Of a DNA stretch of 64,000 nucleotides, positions 25,261-36,131 are shown in pieces (the first letter of the stretch is position 1; the number at the start of each line of letters is the position of its first letter). Where the stretch lies: NCBI GenBank assembly GCA_037974665.1, contig CM075772.1, positions 41,196,552 to 41,260,551 of the forward strand. The letters are read 5' to 3'. The notes beneath the pieces were generated by a model. The model did no database searches and was not told the origin of the DNA. It worked only from the letters and a program-made list of their open reading frames with translations. Both the position numbers and the translations under genes were made by a program. The stretch comes from Ehretia macrophylla. Taxonomy: Eukaryota > Streptophyta > Magnoliopsida > Boraginales > Ehretiaceae.

Positions 25261-28200
25261 ATGGATTCCTCTTCTTTTGATGTCAGTTCGTTAAGGAAAT
25301 AAGATATATTGAACATGACATTCGCATTAGAGGATGAAGCATTTCAATTTTACAACAGTTATGCACGTGCAACTGGTTTTAGCATTAGAAAAGACACAGT
25401 GCATAAAGATGAAATAACTAGTCAAACAGTGAATAGGTTATATGTTTGTTATAGAGAGGGTGTCCGAAGAGAAAAATACTTGAAAAGGGAAAATCGACAG
25501 AGAGAACATCGAGACTTAACTAGATGTGAGTGTAAGGCCAAGCTTCGCATCAAGATTAACAGAGCAACCGGGCGTTATATGGTCATATTATTTCAGAAGG
25601 AGCATACACACGAGTTGGTACCCACATATGCGGTGTCACACCTCTGTTCTCACCGAAAAGTAGATGATGGACATGGAGTTGGAGCCCAGTCAATGACTAG
25701 AGCTAGAATACGACCGTGTAGGGTTATGGATCATTATAACTATTTGATTGGCGGGTATCATTCTGTAGGATTCACGAGAAAAGATTTATACAATTACTTG
25801 GACCGTGAACGAAGTGAGAAAATTGTTGAAGGGGATGTTAAGGTTGCTATAGGCTATTTGTTGGGGAAATTAGAGGGTGACCCGACGTTCTTTTTTGAGT
25901 ACACGGTGGATGAGAATAAGCGGTTGGACAAGCTGTTCTGGACAGATAGGCGGTCAAGAGATGAATTTGCGGTATTCGGTGACATATTGATTTTTGATGC
26001 CACATACAAAACCAATGCATATCGATTTCCTCTTGTTCTCCTAGCGATGTCCAACAACCACCGAAACATGTGTATTTTCGGGGCTGCACTCATACAAACT
26101 GAGACGACGGAGTCTTACATATGGGTGTTGAACACATTTCTCACTGCGATGGATAATAAGATGCCTATATCCATTGTAACTGATGGAGATAGGGCAATGA
26201 TAGCAGTGATCTCAACCGTTCCCACATGTCTCTCATCGACTGTGCAAGTGGCATCTGCTACGAAATGTAGCCCAGAACGTGAGCCTACAAGATTTCAAAA
26301 CGATTTTCAATAGATTAATGTCCCTCAGGTGCTCCGTTAATGATTTTGAGGTTGAGTGGAACAAAATGGTCATTGAACATGGTCCAGAGGATAACATTTG
26401 GGTAGCATGTGCGTATGATAGGAGGCGTATGTGGGCAGAAGCGTATTTGCGGGGTCATTTATTTGCGGGCGTAAGAAGTACGCAGCATTACAAAGGTATG
26501 AATGCGTTTTTTAATAGTTTTCTTGGTCTAAACTGAAGGTTGATTGATTTTGTGAGAGACTACCATAGGGGGTTGGAAAGGTTGCAAGTTAATGTTATCA
26601 ATAGAGAAGTTCAAACAAATTATACTAGACCAGTGTTAACGACATCCCTAGTGGATTTTGAACGGCATGTTTCCAAAGTTTACATCAGGGAAGTCTTTAA
26701 GAAGGTTAGAAAGCATATTTTACAGCAGGCAAATCTATGGAACGAGGAGATTGTTCCCCACACAGCCGATTATCGAACTTACGTGATTGCAGATTACGAT
26801 AAGAAAAACATGTTGTGCCGCGTTCAATTTAATGGTGCTATCATGGAGGTCCTTTGTGAAGGCAAGAGGATTGAGTCAACGGGAATGCTTTGTAAGCACG
26901 TGATATATGTTTTCAAATGCGAAGGTTTAAAAGAGATTCTGGCGTTTTGCATTCACTCCCATTGGACACCAGATATCAGTAAGGATTTCAGGCACAAGAA
27001 CTTATCGACTGCGGCGCCTGAGGAAGTGGAAATAACCCGTCACAGGTACATCGTCTCAAAATGTTTGGAGTTGGCTTTATATGCAAAGAAATCAAGCCGT
27101 GGATATATGGAAATTATAAATAGCATTGGACACCTAATTGCTCGTGCCAAAGAAATCTGGGTGGAAGATATGATTTCATCAGGGCAAGAGTTTGGTCTGT
27201 CAGAATCAATTCAAATTGATGTTTTGGATCCGAAGCGAGCGAAGACAAAAGGTTCGAAGGGTAAAGCTCCAGAGCGAAAAAAAAGCAGTTAGGTGATGTC
27301 GAAAATGCCGGTTAGTCCATTAATAAATAATAGTTAGCTCCTTTAAATTATTGTTCACAATTTGATAATTTTTTAATAAATTTCTTTTGGTTTGCAGGCT
27401 TCCAGGACATCAAGCCAACACATGCCCTAAACAACGAAACGATGGGTCTGATGATGAAAGTGAGGTGCCACAAATTGGATTGGATGATATGTCTAGCCAA
27501 GTAGATTTTGTAACTCTCGGGGACTCCTATTTATCATGCTATTCTTACCCAATTCCAAACCCCGGGCACGAAATTTAGGAAAAAACGGACGGAGTTTTCC
27601 CTATATATAGGACTATATGAAAACCTGCAAACAACAACATATAACCACTAGACTATAATCCACAACTTCAATCTGTTTCATCCCTATCAGCATGCAAGTC
27701 AACTAAACCGAAGAGTAAACAATTGAAGTTATTACAAACCACTAGCACCTAACTATCACCCAAGACTAAAACTTTAATATTACATTTCTTAATATAACAC
27801 AAATACATATATGACCATAAGGTCTCAAATAGTATACAGGAATATAATGTACACATTCTTCCTTGTTCTACACACTGATAGAGTAGGCAGGCCACACAGG
27901 AGGCAATTTCATTTCCAGCTTATAGCACTGATCCTAAAAGGTGTTAGAAACGAGGGTGAGTATACAACATGTATACTCAGTGAGGGAGGTGATGCAGCAT
28001 ACCGAGGCGTGCAATATGATATGCAATCATAAGAAGTCATATATATATAACATAAAACAACAAGATCAAATAGCCAAGTAATTAACCACAATAAAAAGTA
28101 TACGGTTCCACTTCAAGTCTTCAATCTTGAACCACGGGCCACAAACTTCACACAAGTGTCGGCAAACCCTTACTCTACCAAGTTGGGATACTTCGCATGT

Positions 28201-30879
28201 ATCCCGATCCTACGACCCTTTCTCCTGAGGTAGCTTCATATGCCCAGCAGGTGAACCACGCCTCTGGGGTAGTGGAGTATACTCAGCGAGAAAGGGAATA
28301 GGCACCATGGTAGTCAAGGGAGCACGGCAAGCTCGATGCCACCTGTGTTTCTCGACGCTACCATGTCCGAAAAATTTACGCAACCCCGAGTCAAGATCAC
28401 AAGAGCCAAGTAATATATACATGATAATTTACAAGCAATATAAGCAAGATAACAATATAAACTAAATAACTAACACTTATAGCATAGCATTATCCAACAT
28501 AATTTATATACAACAGAGAAATGCAAATAAGATACAACTCCCTCACCTTGGGTCTGGCTAAATACGCAAGAAGATAGCTCCGATTTACTCCAAACTTCCA
28601 CAAATTAGCTCGAATATGCAACCCTAGGGTGTTCATATAAGTTTAGCAATTAACTATATCAATTCCAACTCAACTCTTACTTAACTCAACCCTACAACAT
28701 TAGAAGCTAGATTTATAATCACTTATTCACACAAGTTCATAACCCACACACAATTAAGCTACAATGTTCACCTTACCATATCATTAGACAACATAAGATA
28801 TATTAGAAGCATCAAATACCATTAAGTTAAGATCATAAGTTATAAATTCCGATTACTTTTAATTACAATAATCAATAATCATATAACTAGATGAGTTATC
28901 CTTATAGTCCTACTCACTTAGCATACAATGTTTATTAGAGTTTGATCTTAACAAAGTACAAGTAATATAAACATTATAACAAGATATAATCATTAAATAT
29001 GAAAATAACTATACCAACACAAAGGGGTCAATGACCGATGATCACGAAACTTCACGAAATGCTCAAAAATGCCATATAATAACATGTAAAGGCAAGATAT
29101 ACAAGCACCAAAGCTAATTCAAAGGCTAAGCATGAAAACCCCGAGTTTCCCTTTTGTTATCCTAAGTCATTTAACTCCAAACCAAAGGCTAAAGCTCAAG
29201 ATTCACCAATTAACTATTCTAATCTTCTAGTTACACATTATGACATACTTAGAACCCTTGAAATCATTCATTAACCCGAATTAGCCACAAAAGCCCTGAT
29301 TACCCCTTTGTGCGTTTGTACTACAAGTATCTTAACCAAAGCTCAACTAAGAGTTAGAAAAGCACATTTAGTCCCTACTTACCCTAAGAACACCAAATAT
29401 ATCAACTTAATTCACCCGGATTTACGTTTGACCCAAAACCTCTTTGTAACACAAGCCATTTTTCTTCCAAACACAAGTTAATGTTCTAGTTAAGCGAGTG
29501 GGCTATTCTATACTTTTAATTATCCCTTATGGCACCCCTAGGACCCTAGAAACTACCCAATTACATGCGTTTAGCACAAAAGTCCCAATTTTCCCCTTGT
29601 GAGTTTGTACTACAAGTACCCTAACCGGGACTCAACCGAGGTTTAGCAAAGCATATATAGCACCCATATAGCCTAAGAACACTAGATGTAATGGCCAAAT
29701 TAACCCGGATTTGCATTAACCCCGAAATCCCTTTTTAAAAGTCGCCTATTTCATGTGTTAGCCAATTTTTGAGCAATTCAACGTCATGTGGCTATTAAAC
29801 TATCTTTATTAATATCTAAGGCACCTACTAGAAGCAATGAATCAAGCCATAACGCACAATTCCATAAAACCCTATAAAAACGTCACTATTCATGCTATAC
29901 GATTAACGAATGAATTCAACCATTTAAACTACAAAACAATAGCATAAATAAGGTCTCTACTACTTATATACAACATACATAAGCATCTTTAAGCATTACA
30001 TAAACATTTGATAGCAAATCCATGAATTCAAGAAAAGAGAAACATTTTTCAAACGCAAAAATAGATATGAAATCCCTCACCTATTGCGCGTAGGAGCTTT
30101 TAGGAGGCTACTAAACACCCTAAACCACTTGCACCTAGCTTGGCTTGGCTTGGAATGAGGATTTGTTGAGCAAAAATCTCTCCTCCTCCTCCTATACTGA
30201 TTTTCGGCCCTGCTATAGTGTTTTCAACTTTTGCACTCTTTTTTTTTGTGTTTTTTGAATTATAAAGTGTTATGTGAGTATATATTAAGTTGGGGTTATG
30301 TTTGGGTGCATAAGTTGACTACCAAGATGAGTTTAGCTAGCTAGAACCAAGTCCTAATGTGTCATTTAATGATAGCTAATTGAAACACATAGTTTTGTTA
30401 CGTAATACTATTCCTTAGTTTTAACAAATCATTTCCTAAACGAAGGCACCTAATGCATTTAGCTCAAATGCACATTTTTCTCATTCCTAAAACAATTAAT
30501 ATGATTTATAAAAAATGCTAATTCAAGGTAATTAAGTAGTTGAAAAATAGAATGAATAGTAACCAAAGAAGACAACAAGTAAAGCACAGAAGAAATGCGC
30601 AAATAGTGGATGTAACAGTTAATAAGGTGTACGGTGATGTTCTCAGGCGTCACAGATTTGCCAATGGATAATAATGGAAATATGAGTTTTGGAAGTCCAA
30701 TTCCTGGCTATGAACATGGTGAGTCAAGTGTTGTGGGAAATTTGATTAGAAATACATCGCATAGATTTAGAAATGCGAGCTACATTCTCATACAACAAAT
30801 ATTGGGCGGATCACAACTAGAAAACTCGTCATCAAATTCACTATTTCAACCCCCTTCAAAAAAATTTCAAGCATACTAA
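25261..30879 (+). pseudogene. FAR1/FRS-type (MULE transposase-related) gene, disrupted
   Basis: The N-terminus has a FAR1 DNA-binding domain (FYNSYARATGFSIRK, RCECKAKLRI, HTHELV). A MULE transposase core follows (FDATYKTNAYRFPLVLL, IVTDGDRAM, HRLCKWHLLRN), then a SWIM-like zinc finger near 26850-26920. The SWIM finger reads CEGK where the family has CxCK, so one ligand appears lost. An intron (27311-27397) interrupts a CCHC knuckle whose halves join as CRKCRLPGHQANTC. Damage seen: TAA at 25300 just after the likely first ATG (25261), although ATG 25315 could serve; a one-base shift near 26225; a stop at 26537; and a shift plus stop around the A8 run near 27280-27296. The last exon is split by a solo LTR at 27509. 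Its continuation resumes in the same frame at 30660 (PMDNNGNMSFG) and ends at 30879. It could be a dead MULE or a domesticated FRS gene that decayed. Confidence 0.8.
27509..30654 (-). mobile_element. Solo LTR (~3.1 kb), Tekay-like family, minus orientation, inside the FRS gene
   Basis: GATTT flanks it on both sides (27504-27508 and 30655-30659), a perfect target duplication. Read on the minus strand it starts TGTGACGCCTGAGAACATC, like the LTR at 8134, and its far end matches the LTR ends of the element at 36132-44581. It contains TTACGTAA at 30398-30405 and the conserved island at about 28130-28400. No internal region or second LTR is present. Confidence 0.92.
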
Positions 30880-31207
30880 GAAAAGGTAATCATACACGTG
30901 ACAATTGGTACTGTTTCACTATTAATTGTAAGTAATTTTTTTTTTTTGTGTCACTTTGATTGCAAGAAGTTAAAAACAAAATAAAAAACGAAACTTGAAC
31001 CACATTGGTCCCACAACTTTGCACAAGTACACATTGTTTCTTTTTAACTCCCTTCCTGTACCTTTATCCCTCTCACTTCTCGCCTTTACCCAAATGCAAT
31101 TTCCTCATTTATGCCTCCTACTTCTACTACTTGTTGTTCTAGTAACTTTAATTTTCTATATTATTTTTGTAACTTTACTTTTATTTTCTTGGTCCATTTT
31201 TTTAAGC

Positions 31208-31606
31208 ATGTCAACCCCAACAACGAGCTGCAGCAGCAGAACTTCAAAATATGTGAAGCTTGAGTTGCGTTTATCCAACCTTCAATGCCATTGCACCCAG
31301 TGGTGCGATGTTAGGGTTGTGTTCACTAATAAGCCGTCCAAGGGTTTCTTGTACTATAAGTGTCGCAGTTGTGGTTTATTTCAAGGATGGTGTCACCCAT
31401 ATGATGCTTGCTGGATTCCAAGCGGACAACAACTGAATCCGCCTGCAGAGTTTGAGGACGAAGACGATGATGGTAAGGAAGTAACTTTTCCTCTTCCAGT
31501 GGATCATAATGGTCAGACGGAGAGGTTGAAGAATATGTTGTGTGGAAGTATTGCCTTCTCTTTGGTAATGGTTGGGGTTGCTTTGTTTATTTTTTTTATT
31601 AAGTGA
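31208..31606 (+). CDS. Small GRF-like zinc-finger protein with C-terminal membrane anchor
   Basis: The 132-residue frame from ATG 31208 has a cysteine cluster (CHCTQWC, then GFLYYKCRSCGLFQGW) resembling a GRF-type zinc finger. An acidic linker (FEDEDDDGK) follows, then one hydrophobic helix (FSLVMVGVALFIFFI) at the very C-terminus. Plant genes of this build (At4g04775-like) are common, mostly uncharacterised and often found near transposons. The upstream in-frame leucine-rich stretch from about 30995 is probably leader sequence rather than protein, because the 31208 start gives the usual family layout. The frame is open and looks usable. The zinc-ligand spacing is somewhat irregular, so the domain name is tentative and the role unknown. 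Confidence 0.55.
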   Translation: MSTPTTSCSSRTSKYVKLELRLSNLQCHCTQWCDVRVVFTNKPSKGFLYYKCRSCGLFQGWCHPYDACWIPSGQQLNPPAEFEDEDDDGKEVTFPLPVDHNGQTERLKNMLCGSIAFSLVMVGVALFIFFIK

Positions 31607-32546
31607 AAATGGGTATGCAAGCGTGAAGGTTATAGATCTCTTTAGGAATCTTTAAGTTTGTTTGTGTTAACTTTTGTGTTTAATGTATGTATGTGTTTAT
31701 CTAAGTAAGTTGCATTTATGCTAAGGAACCGTTCTTCGTTAATTTATTTGATAATTTTATTGATCTTTCAGGCGAAAGAAAACTACTTCAGTAAATTAAT
31801 TAATTAAACAAAACACAAGCACTCACATAAGAGATAAACAATAGATATTTAAATATTATTTTATTATATGACATATTATAATATATAAACCTTACAATAT
31901 TTTATTTTATTTCATATATGACATATATAACATATATCATATATTATATTAAATTATAATAATTCAAAAACATTTCATCTTTAAAATATGATAGGACAAT
32001 ATAGTGCCCTCAAACAGTCATCGGCACAGTGTTGCCAATCACGTCATTCCTTCCTCTACATTAATGCATACCTGCACATCATTAATGATTTCGTATGTGT
32101 TAGCACAACCGCAAAAAATAGGTGCCAATAATAATAATACCAAGAAAGATAAGTTCAATATACCAGAAAATCCACCACCAAACGATGGAATCATGGCATC
32201 AACCTCGTCCTAGGCCTCCATTCCAACTTCATTTGGTGTTTGGTTTTCTGTTATGCGTTCACCATTGAACAAAAATGTCACAGCATGCCTATCTACATCT
32301 TACTTCCAATAGTATTTCTCTATTATTTTGTGCAGCTTAGCCGTACGCCTAATCCTAAACCAAACTCTCTCCCGCCCTATAACGCTCACAATAATGTGAG
32401 TCATGAAAAAAGTTTGAACCTCCTCCAAAATAGCCTCACCGGCGGCAGCAACAGAGTTTGCAGACATTATAGATTTAATAGATTATAAGAAATTAATTTT
32501 TATATTACTCTAACTATTAAAAGATAATGAACATATAATTGTGTTT

Positions 32547-32632
<86 letters not shown>

Positions 32633-33107
32633 GATGGTGACTCTTCATATTTTTCCATTAATCATATATTTTCCCATGCAGACGAACAAGATTTTGCCAC
32701 ATCATCAACAAATGCATGTAATTATGCCACGTCATCTGAGCATATAATGTTATTTAATTTTTTTTCGATAATACCTTTTCGTATTCGATGCCAATTAATG
32801 TTCACCTTTCATATTTTATTGAAATAGTGTAATTTGTGGACAAAAGAAAAAAAAATTAATTTTTGTTTTTTGTTTTTCGCGTGAATAGAATTACGCACAT
32901 CATTAGGTCATGCAAGGGGTTTTGGCAATGTCATCAACTCATGCATGTCTTTTTTTGGATATATAAATAATAAAATATATAATTTTATTTAATTTCATAC
33001 AACAGATATTCACGTGTAAGACAAGTAATGGTAATTTTTAAATTTAATACGCAAATGAAAATTTTAAAAAAAATTGAAATAGATGCATAACTGAATTTGA
33101 TAGGTCA
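31607..33107. other. Intergenic, AT-rich, with a TA microsatellite
   Basis: No convincing gene. Short frames at about 32004-32488 carry no recognisable domain. A long TA run sits at 32550-32627. This segment and 45455 onward were contiguous before the solo LTR inserted at TTAAC. Confidence 0.45.
32550..32627. repeat. (TA)n microsatellite
   Basis: Nearly perfect alternation of T and A for about 78 bases. Confidence 0.95.
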
Positions 33108-33130
33108 TTAACTGTGATACCCCAGACCTA

Positions 33131-33365
33131 TGAGACGGAGCGTGCGCAGCAGATGCCCTGTCCGGTTCCCAACCCCAGAGGTTAGGGCTGAGATATGTCT
33201 TTCCACAGAGTCGGCAAGTATAAGTATCGAAACACAAGGTCCAGAGCAGCTGAAATAACTGAAACCAAATGATATATCCGTTAGAACCTGTTCCGTGCGA
33301 CTCGTGGGACTTGGCTCCCGGCACAGTACCCAAGAGGGAGACCCCAAAACTCTGAGCACGTGACA
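33131..33365. mobile_element. Short GC-rich insert, possible small solo LTR (TRIM-like)
   Basis: The related LTR at 39470 (minus strand) reads CCCAGACCTAGCATATAG. Here the same phrase is split, CCCAGACCTA at 33130 and CCTAGCATATAG at 33366, with 235 bp between. The insert begins TG, ends ACA and is flanked by CCTA on both sides. It is much more GC-rich than its surroundings. Its source is not recognised. Confidence 0.5.
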
Positions 33366-33444
33366 CCTAGCATATAGTGAATAGTATCTATTTACATATA
33401 TTTATGTGTTAATTTAATTGATTGGTTGAATTTAAGTGTTTATT

Positions 33445-33449
<5 letters not shown>

Positions 33450-33515
<66 letters not shown>
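33450..33515. repeat. (AT)n microsatellite
   Basis: Alternating AT with one interruption, within the left arm of the split solo LTR. Confidence 0.95.
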
Positions 33516-36131
33516 TTTTTTTTAGTAACTTTACTTTTAATATTTCTTTAAGTATGTAATTAGCACTTAATTAAATCATATAAAATATTTAATTTCTTAT
33601 TTTGTTATTTGTAAAATGTGATATTATTTTCTTATGTCTAATAAATTAGTTTTCATCATTTTAAAATGAGCCGCGAGTCCGAGGTGATTTTTGAAGTACG
33701 TTATTTTTTTAAATTTTAAATTTTATTTTCACTATATGTTTATTTTCATGCATACGTTCATAATTTTTATATGCATGGTGTTTCGGGAAGATTGGTAGGA
33801 AATTGATTAGTATAACAAATGAATTGTGTTCGGGGTGTAAAATTTGACTATTTTATTTTTCAAAATTTATATTTTTTCTTTATTACTTGCCTTATTATAC
33901 GTATTTTTTCCATTGGAACTATGTGCATAACATGTCGAGAATGTGAGATATAAAAATATTAGTGTCCTGAATGAATAGTATTACGAAAGAATAGTAACTT
34001 TTTGTAGAATTTTTATTTGGGCTTCTAGTGAATTAGCTAGACTTTGGACTTTTATTAGACCCTTAAATATGTTTAATTAGACCCAATTTACTAACCCAAC
34101 CAATTATTTCCTTAGTCTATTATCTATATAACATAATAAGAGTCAAAACAAAACAAAACAAAAAAAGAGTGCAAAAGCTGAAAATACTGTAGCAAATCCG
34201 AACAGCTTTGTGCAGTCAAGGAGGAGAGTTTTAACTCATCAAATCTTCATTCCAAGCCAAGCCAAGCTAGGTTCAAGTAGTTTAGGGTGTCTACTAACCT
34301 TTGCCGAGCTCCTACGCGCTTTAGGTAAGGGATTTCATGTATGTTTGTGCATTTTAAAAATGTTGTTCTTTTCTTGAATTCATGGATTTACTATCAAATG
34401 TTTATGTAATGCTTAAATATGCTTATGTATGTTGTATATAAGTAGTAGAGACCTTATTTATACTATTGTTTCGTAGTTTAAACGGTTGAATTCGTTCGTT
34501 GATCGTATGGCATGAATAGTGACATTTTTCTAGGGTTTTATGGAATTGTGCGATATGGCTTGATTCATTGCTTCTAGTAGGTGCCTTAGATGTTAATAAA
34601 TATAGTTTAATAGCCACATGATGTTGAATTGCTCAAAAATTGGCTAACACATGAAATAGGAAATTTTTAAAAAGGGGTTTTGGGGTTAATGCAAATTCGG
34701 GTTAATTTGGCCATTACATCTAGTGTTCTTAGGCTATATAGGTGCTATATATGCTTTGCTAAACCTCGGTTGAGTCCCGGTTAGGGTACTTGTAGTACAA
34801 ACTCACAAAGAAAAAATTGGGACTTTTGTGCTAAACGCAGGTAATTGGGTAGTTTCTAGGGTCCTAAGGGTGCCATAAGGGATAATTAAAAGTATGGAAT
34901 AGCCCGCTCGCTTAACTAGAACATTAACTTGTGTTTGGAAGAAAAATGGCTTGTGCTACAAAGGGGTTTTGGGTCAAACGTAAATCCGGGTGAATTTGGT
35001 TGATATATTTGGTGTTCTTAGGGTAAGTAGAGACTAAATGTGCTTTTCTAACTCTTAGTTGAACTTTGGTTAAGATAATTGTAGTACAAACGCACAAACG
35101 GGTAATTGAGGCTTTTGTGGCTAATTCAGGTTAATGAATGATTTCAAGGGTTCTAAGTGTGCCATAATGTGTAACTAGAAGATTAGAATAGTTAGTTGGT
35201 GAATCTTAAGCCTTAGCCTTCGGTTTGAAGTTAAATGACGTAGGATAACAAAAGGGAAACTCGAGGTTTTCATGGTTAGCATTTGAATTAGCTTTGGGGC
35301 TTGTATATCTTGCCTTTACATGTTATTATATGGCATTTGTGAGCATTTCGTGAAGTTTCGTGATCATCGGTCATTGACCCCTTTGTGTTGGTATAGTTAT
35401 TTTCATATTTAATGCTTATATCCTGTTATAATGTTTATATTACTTGTACTTTGTTAAGATTAAACTCTAATAAACATTGTATGCTAAGTGAGTAGAACTA
35501 TAAAGATAACTCATCTAGTTATATGATTATTGATTATTGTAATTAAAAGTAATTGTAATTTATAACTTATGATCTTAACTTAATGGTATTTGATGCTTCT
35601 AATATATCTTATGTTGTCTAATGATATGGTAAGGTGAACATTGTAGCTTAATTGTGTGTGGGTTATGAACTTGTGTGAATAAGTGATTATAAATCTAGCT
35701 TATAATTTTGTAGGGTTGAGTTAAGTAAGAGTTGAGTTGGAATTGATATAGTTAATTGCTAAACTTATATAAACACCCTAGGGTTGCATACTTGAGCTAA
35801 TTCGGGGAGTTGAAGTAAATCTGAGCTATTCTTTTAGCGTGCTTGGCTTAATTCCAGGTGAGGGAGACTTCAACCTTATATGCATAATAGTTTATTTACT
35901 TGTACTTAGATTATGTGCACTTATTGTCCATATATTGGGTGTGAAGGCTACCTACTTTGTTGTCCCTCAATCATTTGTTTATTGATTTATTCTATTGTTA
36001 TCATTTTGAATGCATTGTACCGTGGTTGCGCAACCATTTGGGCATGGTAGTGTCATGAAGCCGGGTGGCATCGGGCTTGCCCGTCTACCTCGGCTACCAT
36101 GGTTGCCTAGTCCCTCTCTCGCTTGGGATGC

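Noticed and set aside
30995-31207. Leucine-rich in-frame extension upstream of the GRF-like gene as a signal peptide or extra membrane segment
   Set aside because: The composition fits a CT-rich leader. The ATG at 31208 gives the expected family start, and the extension would put two unlike hydrophobic segments before a zinc finger.
33113-33365. Reading 33113-33365 as one short solo LTR (TGTGAT...TGACA)
   Set aside because: TTAAC directly before 33113 pairs with TTAAC after 45449, so 33113 is the start of the long solo LTR. The GC-rich part is better explained as an insert at 33131-33365 flanked by CCTA.
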